Part shown: positions 1 through 6,463 of the stretch, piece after piece | Position numbering within the stretch: position 1 is the stretch's first letter | Layout: every line of letters begins with the position of its first letter | Assembly: GCA_947474485.1 (NCBI GenBank) | Contig: CANJJP010000031.1 | Coordinates: 1-9,927, forward strand | Direction: 5' to 3' | Length of the DNA: 9,927 bases | Source: Bacteroidota bacterium | GTDB lineage: Bacteria > Bacteroidota > Bacteroidia > B-17B0 > Aurantibacillaceae | Program-made: the position numbers and the translations under genes | Notes under the pieces: model-generated | Seen by the model: the letters and a program-made list of their open reading frames with translations, nothing else | Database searches by the model: none | Told to the model about the DNA's origin: nothing

Positions 1-1638
1 GGTGGAAGCAACGCTGTTAATCATATGTTCCGTCAAGGAATTAAAGGCGTAGATTTCATAGTATGTAACACCGATAAGCAAGCTTTAGAAGTGAGTCCGG
101 TAACAAATAAAATCCAATTAGGGTTTCAATTAACCAAAGGTTTGGGTGCAGGTTCTATTCCAGAAATGGGAAGAAACTCAGCATTGGAAACAATTGATGA
201 TATACGTAAATATCTTTCTGATGGAACGCAAATGGTTTTCATCACTGCTGGTTTAGGTGGTGGTACTGGAACAGGTGCCGCTCCAATCATTGCATCGGTT
301 GCAAAAGAAATGGGTATTTTAACTGTTGCAATTGTAACATTGCCTTTCACTTTCGAAGGTAAAAAACGTAAGCAACAAGCGGATGCTGGTTTAGAAGAAT
401 TAAAACAGTATGTAGATACCTTACTAGTTATTTGCAATGATAAGTTGCGCGAGATTTATGGTAACTTAAAAATGAGTGAAGCATTTGCTCATGCAGATAA
501 TGTATTAACTGGTGCTGCTAAATCTATTGCAGAAATCATCAGTTTAAATCTACATATAAATGTTGATTTTAATGATGTAAAAACAGTAATGAAAGATAGT
601 GGTGTTTCTATCATGGGTACTGCTTCTGCTTCGGGTGAAAAGCGTGCTGTTAGAGCTGTTGAAGCAGCTTTAAATTCTCCTTTATTAAATGATAACAATA
701 TTCGTGGTGCACGCCACGTGTTATTAAATATCATGAGCGGAAGCGATGATATCTCTATGGATGAGTTTACAGAGATTACAGATTATATACAAGAAGAAAG
801 TGGATATAGTGCTGAGTTAATTACAGGTTACGGTATCGACCAATCTTTAGGAGATAGCGTTAATGTAACTATTATTGCAACAGGTTTCCAATCAAATATC
901 CCAACAGGATTTGAGCCAGCTAAAAAATTAGAAAGAGAAGTTGTTACACTTACTGAAGAAGTAAAAACTCCAGTTCAAGAAATAGTTCAAACAACTATTA
1001 TTGATGTTGTTGAGGAAGTGAAAAATGAAGCTGAACCTTTCATTATTACAAAAAACGAAACTCCTGTTGTTGAAGCTGTAGTAGAACCAGTTCAAGAAGT
1101 TGTTGCAGAGGTTAAGTTGGAATTAGAAACTCCTGAGATGTTTCAATTTACTGCTGAAGCAGAAGCTCCAATTGTAAATGAAGTAGGTGAGAATAATAAC
1201 TCAATTGAGTTTGTTATCAACGAAATCGAAACTGAATTTTCTGCAAGTGTTGAAGAAAAAGTAGAGGAGCCAAGTTTTACAACATCTGTTTCTGAAGAAA
1301 TCGTTTTCAACGAAATTAAATCTGATGTAACAGGAAAAGTTGAAGAGCCTATTGAGGATATGACAACAGAGGAGATTGCTCGTTTCGAAAGAGAGGAGAA
1401 AATCAAAGCTGCTCAAGAGCGTATCAAAAAATTAAAGGATCTTTCATTAAAAATGAAAAGCCCAGAAGGTTTATATGAGTTAGAAAAAGAACCATCTTTT
1501 GTTCGTCAGAATATTAAGATCGAAGATTCTAATTACTCTACCGAATCTAATGTTTCTCGTTACACTTTATCAGAAGGTGATGACAAGAAAATGGAGATTA
1601 AACCAAACAATCCTTTTTTACACGACAACGTAGATTAA
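1..1638 (+). CDS. ftsZ: Cell division protein FtsZ, 5'-truncated by the window edge
   Basis: FtsZ is the tubulin-like GTPase that polymerises into the cytokinetic Z-ring on the inner face of the membrane. The reading frame is open from base 1, which encodes GGSNAVNH, the end of the conserved GGGGxNAV nucleotide loop, so roughly 20 N-terminal residues lie outside the window. Counting from base 1, the tubulin signature GGGTGTG is at residues 86-92 and the catalytic T7 loop NVDFND at 187-192. The globular domain ends near residue 298. It is followed by an unusually long Glu/Val-rich linker, a charged probably helical stretch (about 460-485), and the C-terminal peptide ending NNPFLHDNVD, which in this phylum is the site that binds FtsA and other partners. 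The codons are AT-rich like the neighbours. A terminator follows 30 bases after the stop, so this is the last gene of its transcript. Identification is certain; partner binding by the tail is inferred from the family. Confidence 0.98.
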   Translation, partial: GGSNAVNHMFRQGIKGVDFIVCNTDKQALEVSPVTNKIQLGFQLTKGLGAGSIPEMGRNSALETIDDIRKYLSDGTQMVFITAGLGGGTGTGAAPIIASVAKEMGILTVAIVTLPFTFEGKKRKQQADAGLEELKQYVDTLLVICNDKLREIYGNLKMSEAFAHADNVLTGAAKSIAEIISLNLHINVDFNDVKTVMKDSGVSIMGTASASGEKRAVRAVEAALNSPLLNDNNIRGARHVLLNIMSGSDDISMDEFTEITDYIQEESGYSAELITGYGIDQSLGDSVNVTIIATGFQSNIPTGFEPAKKLEREVVTLTEEVKTPVQEIVQTTIIDVVEEVKNEAEPFIITKNETPVVEAVVEPVQEVVAEVKLELETPEMFQFTAEAEAPIVNEVGENNNSIEFVINEIETEFSASVEEKVEEPSFTTSVSEEIVFNEIKSDVTGKVEEPIEDMTTEEIARFEREEKIKAAQERIKKLKDLSLKMKSPEGLYELEKEPSFVRQNIKIEDSNYSTESNVSRYTLSEGDDKKMEIKPNNPFLHDNVD

Positions 1639-1667
1639 TCGTTTTACTTTGAACAATAAATGAGAAC

Positions 1668-1694
1668 AAGGGAGCTGAAAGGCTCCCTTTTTTT
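1668..1694 (+). terminator. Intrinsic terminator of ftsZ
   Basis: The stem GGGAGC (1670-1675) pairs with GCTCCC (1682-1687), extended by AA/TT on the outside, with a six-base loop TGAAAG and a run of seven T (1688-1694). It starts 30 bases past the ftsZ stop codon and would end that transcript before the repeat-containing spacer. Confidence 0.9.
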
Positions 1695-1747
1695 GGCTTC
1701 GAGTGCCTCAGTCAACAAAGTGGATCTAGAATCAAGAAAATCGAATT

Positions 1748-1850
1748 GTCACGCAGAGCGCTGCCGAGACAGGGCTTGTTATAATGTAATTGGTAAGATT
1801 TTTTCAATCGAAATCACGCTAAATAAGTTCTTGACTTCGCTCGAAGTGAC
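1748..1850. repeat. Degenerate inverted repeat, probably a dispersed intergenic element
   Basis: GTCACGCAGAGCG at 1748-1760 matches the reverse complement of CGCTCGAAGTGAC at 1838-1850 at 10 of 13 positions, giving termini about 100 bp apart. The right end is itself a small hairpin (ACTTCG-CT-CGAAGT, 1834-1847). The wording TCACTTCGAGCGAAGTC closely resembles short repeats scattered through intergenic DNA of many Bacteroidota. The stretch is richer in GC than the surrounding genes, and the preceding bases (TTCGAGTGCCTCAG, 1698-1711) look like part of the same kind of element. No transposase is present. The inverted repeat is visible directly; that it is dispersed in the genome is inference from memory of similar sequences. 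Confidence 0.55.
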
Positions 1851-1917
1851 ATGCGAAATGAATCTAAAACTTTTATCAATTCCAAAATTCCATATCTTCA
1901 CACAAAAAATAAATTTT

Positions 1918-2376
1918 ATGTTCTCTTCTAAGTGTTTTTTACAAATCGTTTTATTAGTAAGCCTTTTATTCTCTTCTTGTAAAGATTTTCAGGAAATAAA
2001 TGTGAGTAAGATAGATGGGTTTAAAGTGAAGAGCCTTACTCAAGAGGGAATTAGTGGTGAGGTAAAAGTGAAAATAAAAAATCCAAACCCAATTGGCTTT
2101 AATGTTTATCGTTCGAGCTGCGATGTGTATTTTGGCGATTTGTATTTAGGCAAAGCAAAACTTAAAAAAAGGATTAGAGTGGGAGCAAACTCAGATTCGG
2201 AGCACACCTTTAAATTGGAAGGAAAGTTTAAAGATATGTCTTTGCTGCAATTAACAAGCTTATTAAGTGGAAAGTCAAAAAGCCTTGTATTAAAAGGTAA
2301 TTTAAAAGTGGGGAAGTTTTTTTATAGAAAGAATTTCCCAATTGATAGGAAAGAAAAAATTGATTTAGGGAAATAA
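1918..2376 (+). CDS. LEA type 2 (LEA14-like, WHy domain) lipoprotein
   Basis: The start at 1918 gives a 152-residue protein beginning with a lipoprotein signal peptide: Lys5, a hydrophobic core (7-18), and the lipobox LFSSC with the lipidated Cys at 21. The body is a small LEA_2/WHy beta-sandwich, recognised by the strand pattern VKVKIKNPNPIGFNV with the family NPN motif at 55-57, and by a closing strand VLKGNLKVG. Bacterial LEA_2 proteins are small envelope lipoproteins of unclear function, thought to bind or protect other macromolecules under stress; none of this is shown here. The frame stays open back to 1660, but that extension runs through the terminator and repeat and buries the signal peptide, so it was not used. 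There is no obvious ribosome binding site, which is common in this phylum. No neighbour shares its strand closely enough to suggest an operon. Confidence 0.8.
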   Translation: MFSSKCFLQIVLLVSLLFSSCKDFQEINVSKIDGFKVKSLTQEGISGEVKVKIKNPNPIGFNVYRSSCDVYFGDLYLGKAKLKKRIRVGANSDSEHTFKLEGKFKDMSLLQLTSLLSGKSKSLVLKGNLKVGKFFYRKNFPIDRKEKIDLGK

Positions 2377-2443
2377 AATTGCTGCTGTTTATCGGTTTAG
2401 TAACTCTGCTAACAAGCTAATACTAATAACTTTCACATACGAG

Positions 2444-2470
2444 TGTAACAAAACACCCATTCCTGTCGTA
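2444..2470 (+). promoter_or_regulatory. Candidate ECF sigma promoter (TGTAAC-N17-CGTA)
   Basis: TGTAAC (2444-2449) and CGTA (2467-2470) are separated by 17 bases, the arrangement of many ECF sigma promoters, which often read TGAAAC or TGTAAC at -35 and CGTA or CGTC at -10. Transcription would begin near 2478, about 20 bases before the ATG of the ECF sigma gene. The position suggests autoregulation by the downstream sigma factor, a habit of this family. I saw no second upstream copy in the window. Confidence 0.45.
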
Positions 2471-2496
2471 AAATTGATTAAACAAATCCTAATGTT

Positions 2497-3060
2497 ATGT
2501 CGGAAGCTGAAATCATAGTGCAATGTCAGCGCAACAACAAAGATGCTCAACGCGCTTTGTTTGAACTTAATTTTCCGAGACTCATGCAAATGAGTATGCG
2601 TTATTCTAAAAACAAAGATCAAGCCAAAGCCATGTTAAATCAAGGTTTTGGTAAGATATTAAGTAATCTTTCTGTTTTTCAAAAAAGTGAAACACCATTT
2701 GAAACATGGATGAAAGAAGTGTTTATTGAAAATGCAGTTCAATTTTTAAAAGCTCAAAAACACGAATACTACGTAACAACTACAGTTCGTGTGGAAGACA
2801 AAAAAAGATCAGGCGACCTCTTTAATCAAATTGAAAACTTAGATCCGAATGATATCGAAGAACAAGAGTTGCTTAAGTCTATTCAAGCTTTGCCGCCTTC
2901 ATTCCGTTCTATGTTTAATATGTGTATGATAGATGGTTTGGATTTTAAAAAAGCATCAGAAATTTTAGAAGTAAGTGAAGATACAGCAAAGAATAATTTA
3001 GAGAAGGCAACTTATCAGTTGCATCAAAATATTCGTAACATTCAAAAAGGATTCGCATGA
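2497..3060 (+). CDS. ECF-type RNA polymerase sigma factor
   Basis: The 187-residue length and two-domain layout fit an extracytoplasmic-function sigma factor that directs RNA polymerase to envelope or stress genes. Region 2 covers about 15-90: a helical stretch containing RYSKNKDQAKAMLNQGF (35-51) and FETWMKEVFIENAVQFLK (68-85). A polar linker follows, and region 4 covers about 124-178 with LPPSFRSMFNMCMIDGLDF and the helix-turn-helix KKASEILEVSEDTAKNNLEKA. The region 2 segment usually carrying an acidic pair (A-E-D-x-x-Q-x-x-F) reads AKAMLNQGF, so the usual acidic residues are replaced. The stop overlaps the next gene by ATGA, implying translational coupling with its membrane partner. An ECF-like promoter candidate lies about 27 bases upstream of the start. 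The family is clear from the two helical regions; the signal and regulon are unknown. Confidence 0.82.
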   Translation: MSEAEIIVQCQRNNKDAQRALFELNFPRLMQMSMRYSKNKDQAKAMLNQGFGKILSNLSVFQKSETPFETWMKEVFIENAVQFLKAQKHEYYVTTTVRVEDKKRSGDLFNQIENLDPNDIEEQELLKSIQALPPSFRSMFNMCMIDGLDFKKASEILEVSEDTAKNNLEKATYQLHQNIRNIQKGFA

Positions 3061-3677
3061 GTAACAACTATTCTAAACAACTAAGTACAGAGCAGATTAC
3101 TCAGAAACTGGATAAACTGCATTATCATTTCGATGATCAATACTGGAACGACTTTAGTCAACAGTATCAAGGTAATAGAATGCAAGCTGTGAAAATGCAA
3201 GCCAAGTTTAATCCTTATTTTTTGGCAATTCCTGTTGGCTTAATTCTGATTGTATCAATTATATATGTTTCTATAATCAATATGCATTCTGAGAATGTTG
3301 CAAAGGAAGCAATTGTTTCGAGCGAAAAAGAAGTTGCACCCATTGTAAAGCCTCCTGTTGAAGAACCAAAAAAGGTTGTAGTTACATCTTTAGTAATAGA
3401 TACTGTTAAGCCTGAAGAAAAAATTATTGAAGAACCAAAACCAATTGCTGTTGAACAAACGGCGAAGGTAAAAGTAAAGCCAGAAAAGAAAAGCACAAAG
3501 GTAGTTTCGGTTGATAGTGTTAGTAATAAAGAATCAGCTCGAATAAAGTCAATGGATGAAAGCGGGAATACTACAATAAAAAAGAAGAAGAAAAAGAAGA
3601 GACGTAATTCAGCCTTATCTAATGATGCCTTTAGTCCAAATGTAGAGGAAGACAATATAGTAATTCCAGAAAACTAA
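3057..3677 (+). CDS. Single-TM protein coupled to the ECF sigma factor, possible anti-sigma factor
   Basis: This 206-residue protein starts inside the sigma gene's stop (ATGA overlap). Residues 1-50 are polar and aromatic-rich (HYHFDDQYWNDFSQQYQ at 22-38) and would be cytoplasmic. One hydrophobic segment (about 54-75) follows. The remainder, which should be periplasmic, is low-complexity: Pro/Glu/Lys/Val-rich from 83 to 145, then a run of seven Lys and two Arg (175-183), and an acidic end. Topology and coupling suggest a membrane-bound regulator holding the sigma factor at its N-terminus, but I recognise no anti-sigma zinc-binding motif (no HxxxCxxC) and no known family. The Lys run is encoded by an A/G-only tract (AAAAAAGAAG...), prone to slippage. 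The anti-sigma role is inference from position only. The gene ends six bases from the convergent TonB_C gene, with no terminator visible between. Confidence 0.7.
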   Translation: MSNNYSKQLSTEQITQKLDKLHYHFDDQYWNDFSQQYQGNRMQAVKMQAKFNPYFLAIPVGLILIVSIIYVSIINMHSENVAKEAIVSSEKEVAPIVKPPVEEPKKVVVTSLVIDTVKPEEKIIEEPKPIAVEQTAKVKVKPEKKSTKVVSVDSVSNKESARIKSMDESGNTTIKKKKKKKRRNSALSNDAFSPNVEEDNIVIPEN

Positions 3678-3683
3678 TTTACT

Positions 3684-4499
3684 TCAATAACCCCCAAGTC
3701 TTTGGTTCCCTTGCGAATTATCTTTAAAACCTGCGTTTAATTTAAATACAATAGAGTAATTAAGTTTACATCTTATGTTTTTATTGTTGAGCTGGGCGGG
3801 TTCCCAAACAGTGTTACTCATTACTCTAATTGCCTCCTCTTGGCAGCCACCACCTAAATATTTCTCGATATTTATATTTGTTATTAACCCATTAGGCTCA
3901 ACAATAAAACTTAGTACAACGGTTCCTTCCAGGCTTTTTATTTTTGCTTCCTGCGGATATTCTAATTCGCTAGCAATGTATTTTAATAGCGAATCTTTTC
4001 CATATAAAAATGATGGAGTTTTATCTACTTTTTCGTGGATAATAAATGAGGTGTCGCAGGGTAAGCTGTAAACATTAGTGTTTGCCTTATTTCGTCTCTT
4101 AAGTGATTTTTTATATTTATTTATTGAGAAGGGAATATCAATATAAGATTCATAGGCAACAGGTGTAGATTGTTTGATTGCAGGAAACCAAAGAAGTAAT
4201 TTAAATAAGCGTATTGCTTCATTATCTAAGTTACTATTTATGCCTTTGGCAATTGAATACTGTTTAATTTTCCCTTTTTCGTCGCAGATGAATTTTATAC
4301 TTACAATTCCTTCTGTTTTATTTTTTAATTCTTCTTCAGGATAAATAAGTTGTTCGTCAATAAAACGTTTTAATTCCTCTTTACCTCCGTAATTTTCGGG
4401 CACTTGATCAACCCCGCTATTCAGAAAAGGAAGTGTTACAATTTGCGCATGAGTAAAACGGAAAAGTAAACTAACAACTATGAAGAAAATTATTTTCAT
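3684..4499 (-). CDS. Secreted protein with two TonB C-terminal domains
   Basis: The 271-residue product has a signal peptide (hydrophobic 3-17, probable cleavage near Ala18) and two copies of a TonB_C-like domain. Copy 1 spans about 38-127, around YPEEELKNKTEGIVSIKF and the block DNEAIRLFK...WFPAIKQ. Copy 2 spans about 166-255, around YPQEAKIKSLEGTVVLSF and EEAIRVMSNTVWEPAQLNNK. A short basic linker (129-140) joins them. TonB_C normally transfers energy from the inner membrane to outer-membrane transporters, but this protein has neither an N-terminal membrane anchor nor a Pro-rich span, so it is probably periplasmic or outer-membrane associated rather than an energy transducer. Its ATG overlaps the thioesterase stop by one base (TAATG), so both sit on one message. 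Function unknown beyond the fold. Confidence 0.8.
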   Translation of the reverse strand: MKIIFFIVVSLLFRFTHAQIVTLPFLNSGVDQVPENYGGKEELKRFIDEQLIYPEEELKNKTEGIVSIKFICDEKGKIKQYSIAKGINSNLDNEAIRLFKLLLWFPAIKQSTPVAYESYIDIPFSINKYKKSLKRRNKANTNVYSLPCDTSFIIHEKVDKTPSFLYGKDSLLKYIASELEYPQEAKIKSLEGTVVLSFIVEPNGLITNINIEKYLGGGCQEEAIRVMSNTVWEPAQLNNKNIRCKLNYSIVFKLNAGFKDNSQGNQRLGGY

Positions 4500-4903
4500 T
4501 AAAAGAATTTTGCAATGGCATCTCTAAACCAAGTGGGCGGTTGACAGGGTTTGTTGGATTTTTTGTCGATAAAAACGAGTGTTACTTTTCCTGTATTTAG
4601 TAGTTCTTTATTTGAATTGTAGCATTCGTAATCAAAAGTAATTCTTACAGATGGCATTTCTTTAATGGTGGTTACAATGGTAATTTCATCGTCATAAAAT
4701 GCGGGTTTTTTGTAATTTATGGTTAACTCAAGCACTGGGAGCATAATGCCTTTTTCTTCCATGTCTTTATAGCTGAAACCAAGTTTGCGTAATGCTTCCA
4801 CACGACCAACTTCGTAATATTGAGCGTAGTTTCCATAATAAACATATCCCATTTGGTCGGTTTCTGCGTACCGCACTCTTAGTGTTGTTTCTTTCTTTAC
4901 CAT
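4499..4903 (-). CDS. YbgC/FadM-like acyl-CoA thioesterase (hotdog fold)
   Basis: This 134-residue protein belongs to the 4-hydroxybenzoyl-CoA thioesterase (4HBT) hotdog superfamily and hydrolyses acyl-CoA thioesters in the cytoplasm. The signature RYAETDQMGYVYYGNY (11-26) carries the conserved nucleophile-activating Asp16, followed by YYEVGRVEALR (29-39) with the long hotdog helix. Later strands ITFDYECYN and GKVTLVFIDKK are typical of the sheet. The length is the usual single-domain size. YbgC and FadM homologues act on short or long acyl-CoAs and some associate with acyl carrier protein and phospholipid synthesis; substrate here cannot be read from sequence. It leads the operon with the TonB_C protein. 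A TAnnTTTG box (CAAATATA on the plus strand) lies five bases upstream of the ATG, which would give a nearly leaderless message. Confidence 0.92.
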   Translation of the reverse strand: MVKKETTLRVRYAETDQMGYVYYGNYAQYYEVGRVEALRKLGFSYKDMEEKGIMLPVLELTINYKKPAFYDDEITIVTTIKEMPSVRITFDYECYNSNKELLNTGKVTLVFIDKKSNKPCQPPTWFRDAIAKFF

Positions 4904-4908
4904 TGATA

Positions 4909-4916
4909 CAAATATA
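4909..4916 (-). promoter_or_regulatory. Candidate Bacteroidota -7 box (TATATTTG) for the thioesterase operon
   Basis: On the minus strand the sequence reads TATATTTG, an exact match to the TAnnTTTG consensus of the Bacteroidota housekeeping sigma factor, five bases before the ATG at 4903. Transcription would begin close to the start codon. I see no clear TTG at the -33 position, so the evidence rests on the -7 box alone. Confidence 0.35.
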
Positions 4917-4964
4917 CGGGGAATAAATGATAGAAATTAAATTTTCGGTATAGCTAAACAATCT

Positions 4965-4972
4965 TATTTTTG
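4965..4972 (+). promoter_or_regulatory. Candidate relic -7 box (TATTTTTG) of the YfiR pseudogene
   Basis: TATTTTTG matches TAnnTTTG exactly and ends nine bases before the ancestral ATG at 4982. It faces away from the thioesterase box, so the 78-base spacer would hold a divergent promoter pair. The downstream coding sequence is dead, so this would be a leftover signal, if functional. Confidence 0.35.
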
Positions 4973-4981
4973 TTCTATAAA

Positions 4982-5680
4982 ATGCGATTCGTTTTTATCA
5001 TAACAGTTCTTGTTCTTTTTTCATGAGTAAGCAAGAAAAAGTATTCTGATGCAATAGATTAAAGCAAAACATTAAGTGAAGAAAAATCTTCTTTGGAGAG
5101 GTTCTGAATAAACTTGCATTGGAGAATAACAGTTTAAAACTAGAAAATGATTTTTAGATAGTTTAATTCGTGTTGAAAGAGATAAAAATGCTTTAGTTAA
5201 TTAGAAGGATAATCTCAAACCTAAGGCAAAGAAAAGTAGTTTATCCAAAGTGGATCAAGCAGATAAAAAAGTGTTGTTTATTTACAATTTTACTTATTAT
5301 GTTTCTTGGCCAAAGTTTAGCGCTGATAAATTTTTAATTGGTTTTTTAGGTAACACAGGTGTTAAAACCATGTTGGAGAATTACACCAAAGGAAAATCTT
5401 TTGCAAAAGCTCCAATTGAAGTTCAATCTTATAAAGCTGTAAGTAATTATCAACTGATTTTTGTTTCTGCTGCAGGAGCAGATGATTTTGATAAAATTAA
5501 AAAGGAAAATTTAGGTAAAACAGTTTTGTTTATTACCGAAAATACGATGTACAACAAAATTGGCGGCCATATTGTTTTTTTGTGGATGGCGACAAGGTTA
5601 ATTTCCTGGTAAACAAAGAGGTAATAGAAAAAGCAGGAATGCATGTGAATGCTAAGCTAGTTCATTTCTCACACAATTAG
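4982..5680 (+). pseudogene. Decayed YfiR/DUF4154-family periplasmic protein gene
   Basis: A signal peptide is readable at 4982 (MRFVFIITVLVLFS) and then hits TGA at 5024. In the same frame, KKKYSDAID, a TAA, and SKTLSEEKSSLERF can be read. A shift gives LNKLALENNSLKLENDF, and a further shift gives LDSLIRVERDKNALVN, then a TAG, then KDNLKPKAKK leading into the open part of the DUF4154 core (VLFIYNFTYYVSWP, LIFVSAAGADDF, KTVLFITEN). A last lesion in a seven-T run (5575-5581) needs one more T to restore VDGDKVNFLVNKEVIEKAG and a natural stop at 5678-5680. So the original was a signal peptide, a coiled coil, and a DUF4154 domain, about 230 residues. YfiR-family proteins are periplasmic and some regulate membrane diguanylate cyclases. 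Three stop types and three frames rule out a simple sequencing error. The 3' part (5250-5612) remains open but is not a plausible intact gene. Confidence 0.85.
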
Positions 5681-5733
5681 GAATCTGCCTAAAACTGCGC
5701 CTAATTGCTTCCGTAGCGCTGGAAATAAAGCGC

Positions 5734-6378
5734 TCAATTAATATCTGAACTAAAAGTTTTAACACTAAACAAGTCAAGCAATTCACCTTTTTCAGATAAT
5801 TTTATAGCAGATAAATTATTTCCTAAATAAGCACCGCTGTCAACATTCCAGCAATTGCTTTCTTCCATGAAAAGCGGTTTTTTGTTTTTATGAGGCGTAT
5901 GTCCAATAACTTGAATTTTTTGTAGTTTTTTAATTTGGCCTTTGTTCCATAGTAAGCCATCAGCATGGTTTTCATCCATGCAAAATAACGAATTGCTAAT
6001 TCCTGCATGAGAAATAAACAAATGTTCATTTTCCCAGCAATTAGGAAGTGATTTAAACCAATTAATATCCTCTTGTAAATCTCTTCCTTCCAAATGATAT
6101 TGCCAATAAACCGATTTTCCAAATTTATTAAACCATTTTTTTATTTCAACACCTTCATAATGGCGAATAGCCATTAATTCATGATTGCCTTTTAAAAAAA
6201 TTGCCCCGTGGTTTTTTTTTAATTCTCTGCACAATTTTATAGTCTGCGGGTTATGGTTTCCTCTATCAATGAGGTCGCCCACTTGTATAAGTAAGTCGGT
6301 TTCTTTGTTCCAATAATTTAACAAAGATTTAAAGCTGTTATAACAGCCATGTACGTCGCCAATGATGAATAAGTTCAC
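5734..6378 (-). CDS. Calcineurin-like protein phosphatase (PPP/ApaH-like superfamily)
   Basis: The 214-residue protein has the complete PPP-type metallophosphatase motif set: GDVHG (7-11), GDLIDRG (34-40), GNHE (64-67), SHAG (123-126) and GHTPH (159-163), followed by DSGAY (180-184). These ligate two metal ions and bind phosphate, so it should hydrolyse phosphomonoesters, as in bacterial PrpA/PrpB-like Ser/Thr phosphatases, or act on diadenosine polyphosphates like ApaH. The short size and GHTP motif fit the bacterial PrpA/PrpB type. There is no signal peptide, so it should be cytoplasmic. It stands alone: a dead gene follows on the opposite strand and a TPR gene diverges 85 bases away. Substrate is not determinable here. 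Confidence 0.9.
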   Translation of the reverse strand: MNLFIIGDVHGCYNSFKSLLNYWNKETDLLIQVGDLIDRGNHNPQTIKLCRELKKNHGAIFLKGNHELMAIRHYEGVEIKKWFNKFGKSVYWQYHLEGRDLQEDINWFKSLPNCWENEHLFISHAGISNSLFCMDENHADGLLWNKGQIKKLQKIQVIGHTPHKNKKPLFMEESNCWNVDSGAYLGNNLSAIKLSEKGELLDLFSVKTFSSDIN

Positions 6379-6463
6379 AATAAGTATTTGGCACGAAAAT
6401 TACTAAAATAACTTGCGAATATTGATAAAAACACGTTAATTTATAGTAATTAAATAATCGAAC

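Noticed and set aside
126..1416. Minus-strand open frames across ftsZ
   Set aside because: They are shadows of a well-identified gene with no recognisable protein features.
1780..1785. TATAAT box in the ftsZ-LEA spacer
   Set aside because: Bacteroidota housekeeping promoters use TAnnTTTG; the match lies inside the repeat and no -35-like partner is placed well.
1660..1917. N-terminal extension of the LEA lipoprotein frame
   Set aside because: It runs through the ftsZ terminator and the intergenic repeat and would hide the lipobox signal peptide that begins at 1918.
5024..5200. TGA or TAG recoding (selenocysteine or stop read-through) in the YfiR-like gene
   Set aside because: All three stop types occur together with frame changes, which fits decay and not recoding.
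5250..5612. Open frame with a GTG start as an intact small gene
   Set aside because: It is the middle of the decayed YfiR-family gene: homologous sequence continues both upstream and, in another frame, downstream.
5715..5734. AGCGCT hairpin between the pseudogene and the phosphatase gene as a terminator
   Set aside because: The stem is six pairs with an eight-base loop and no T run follows on either strand.
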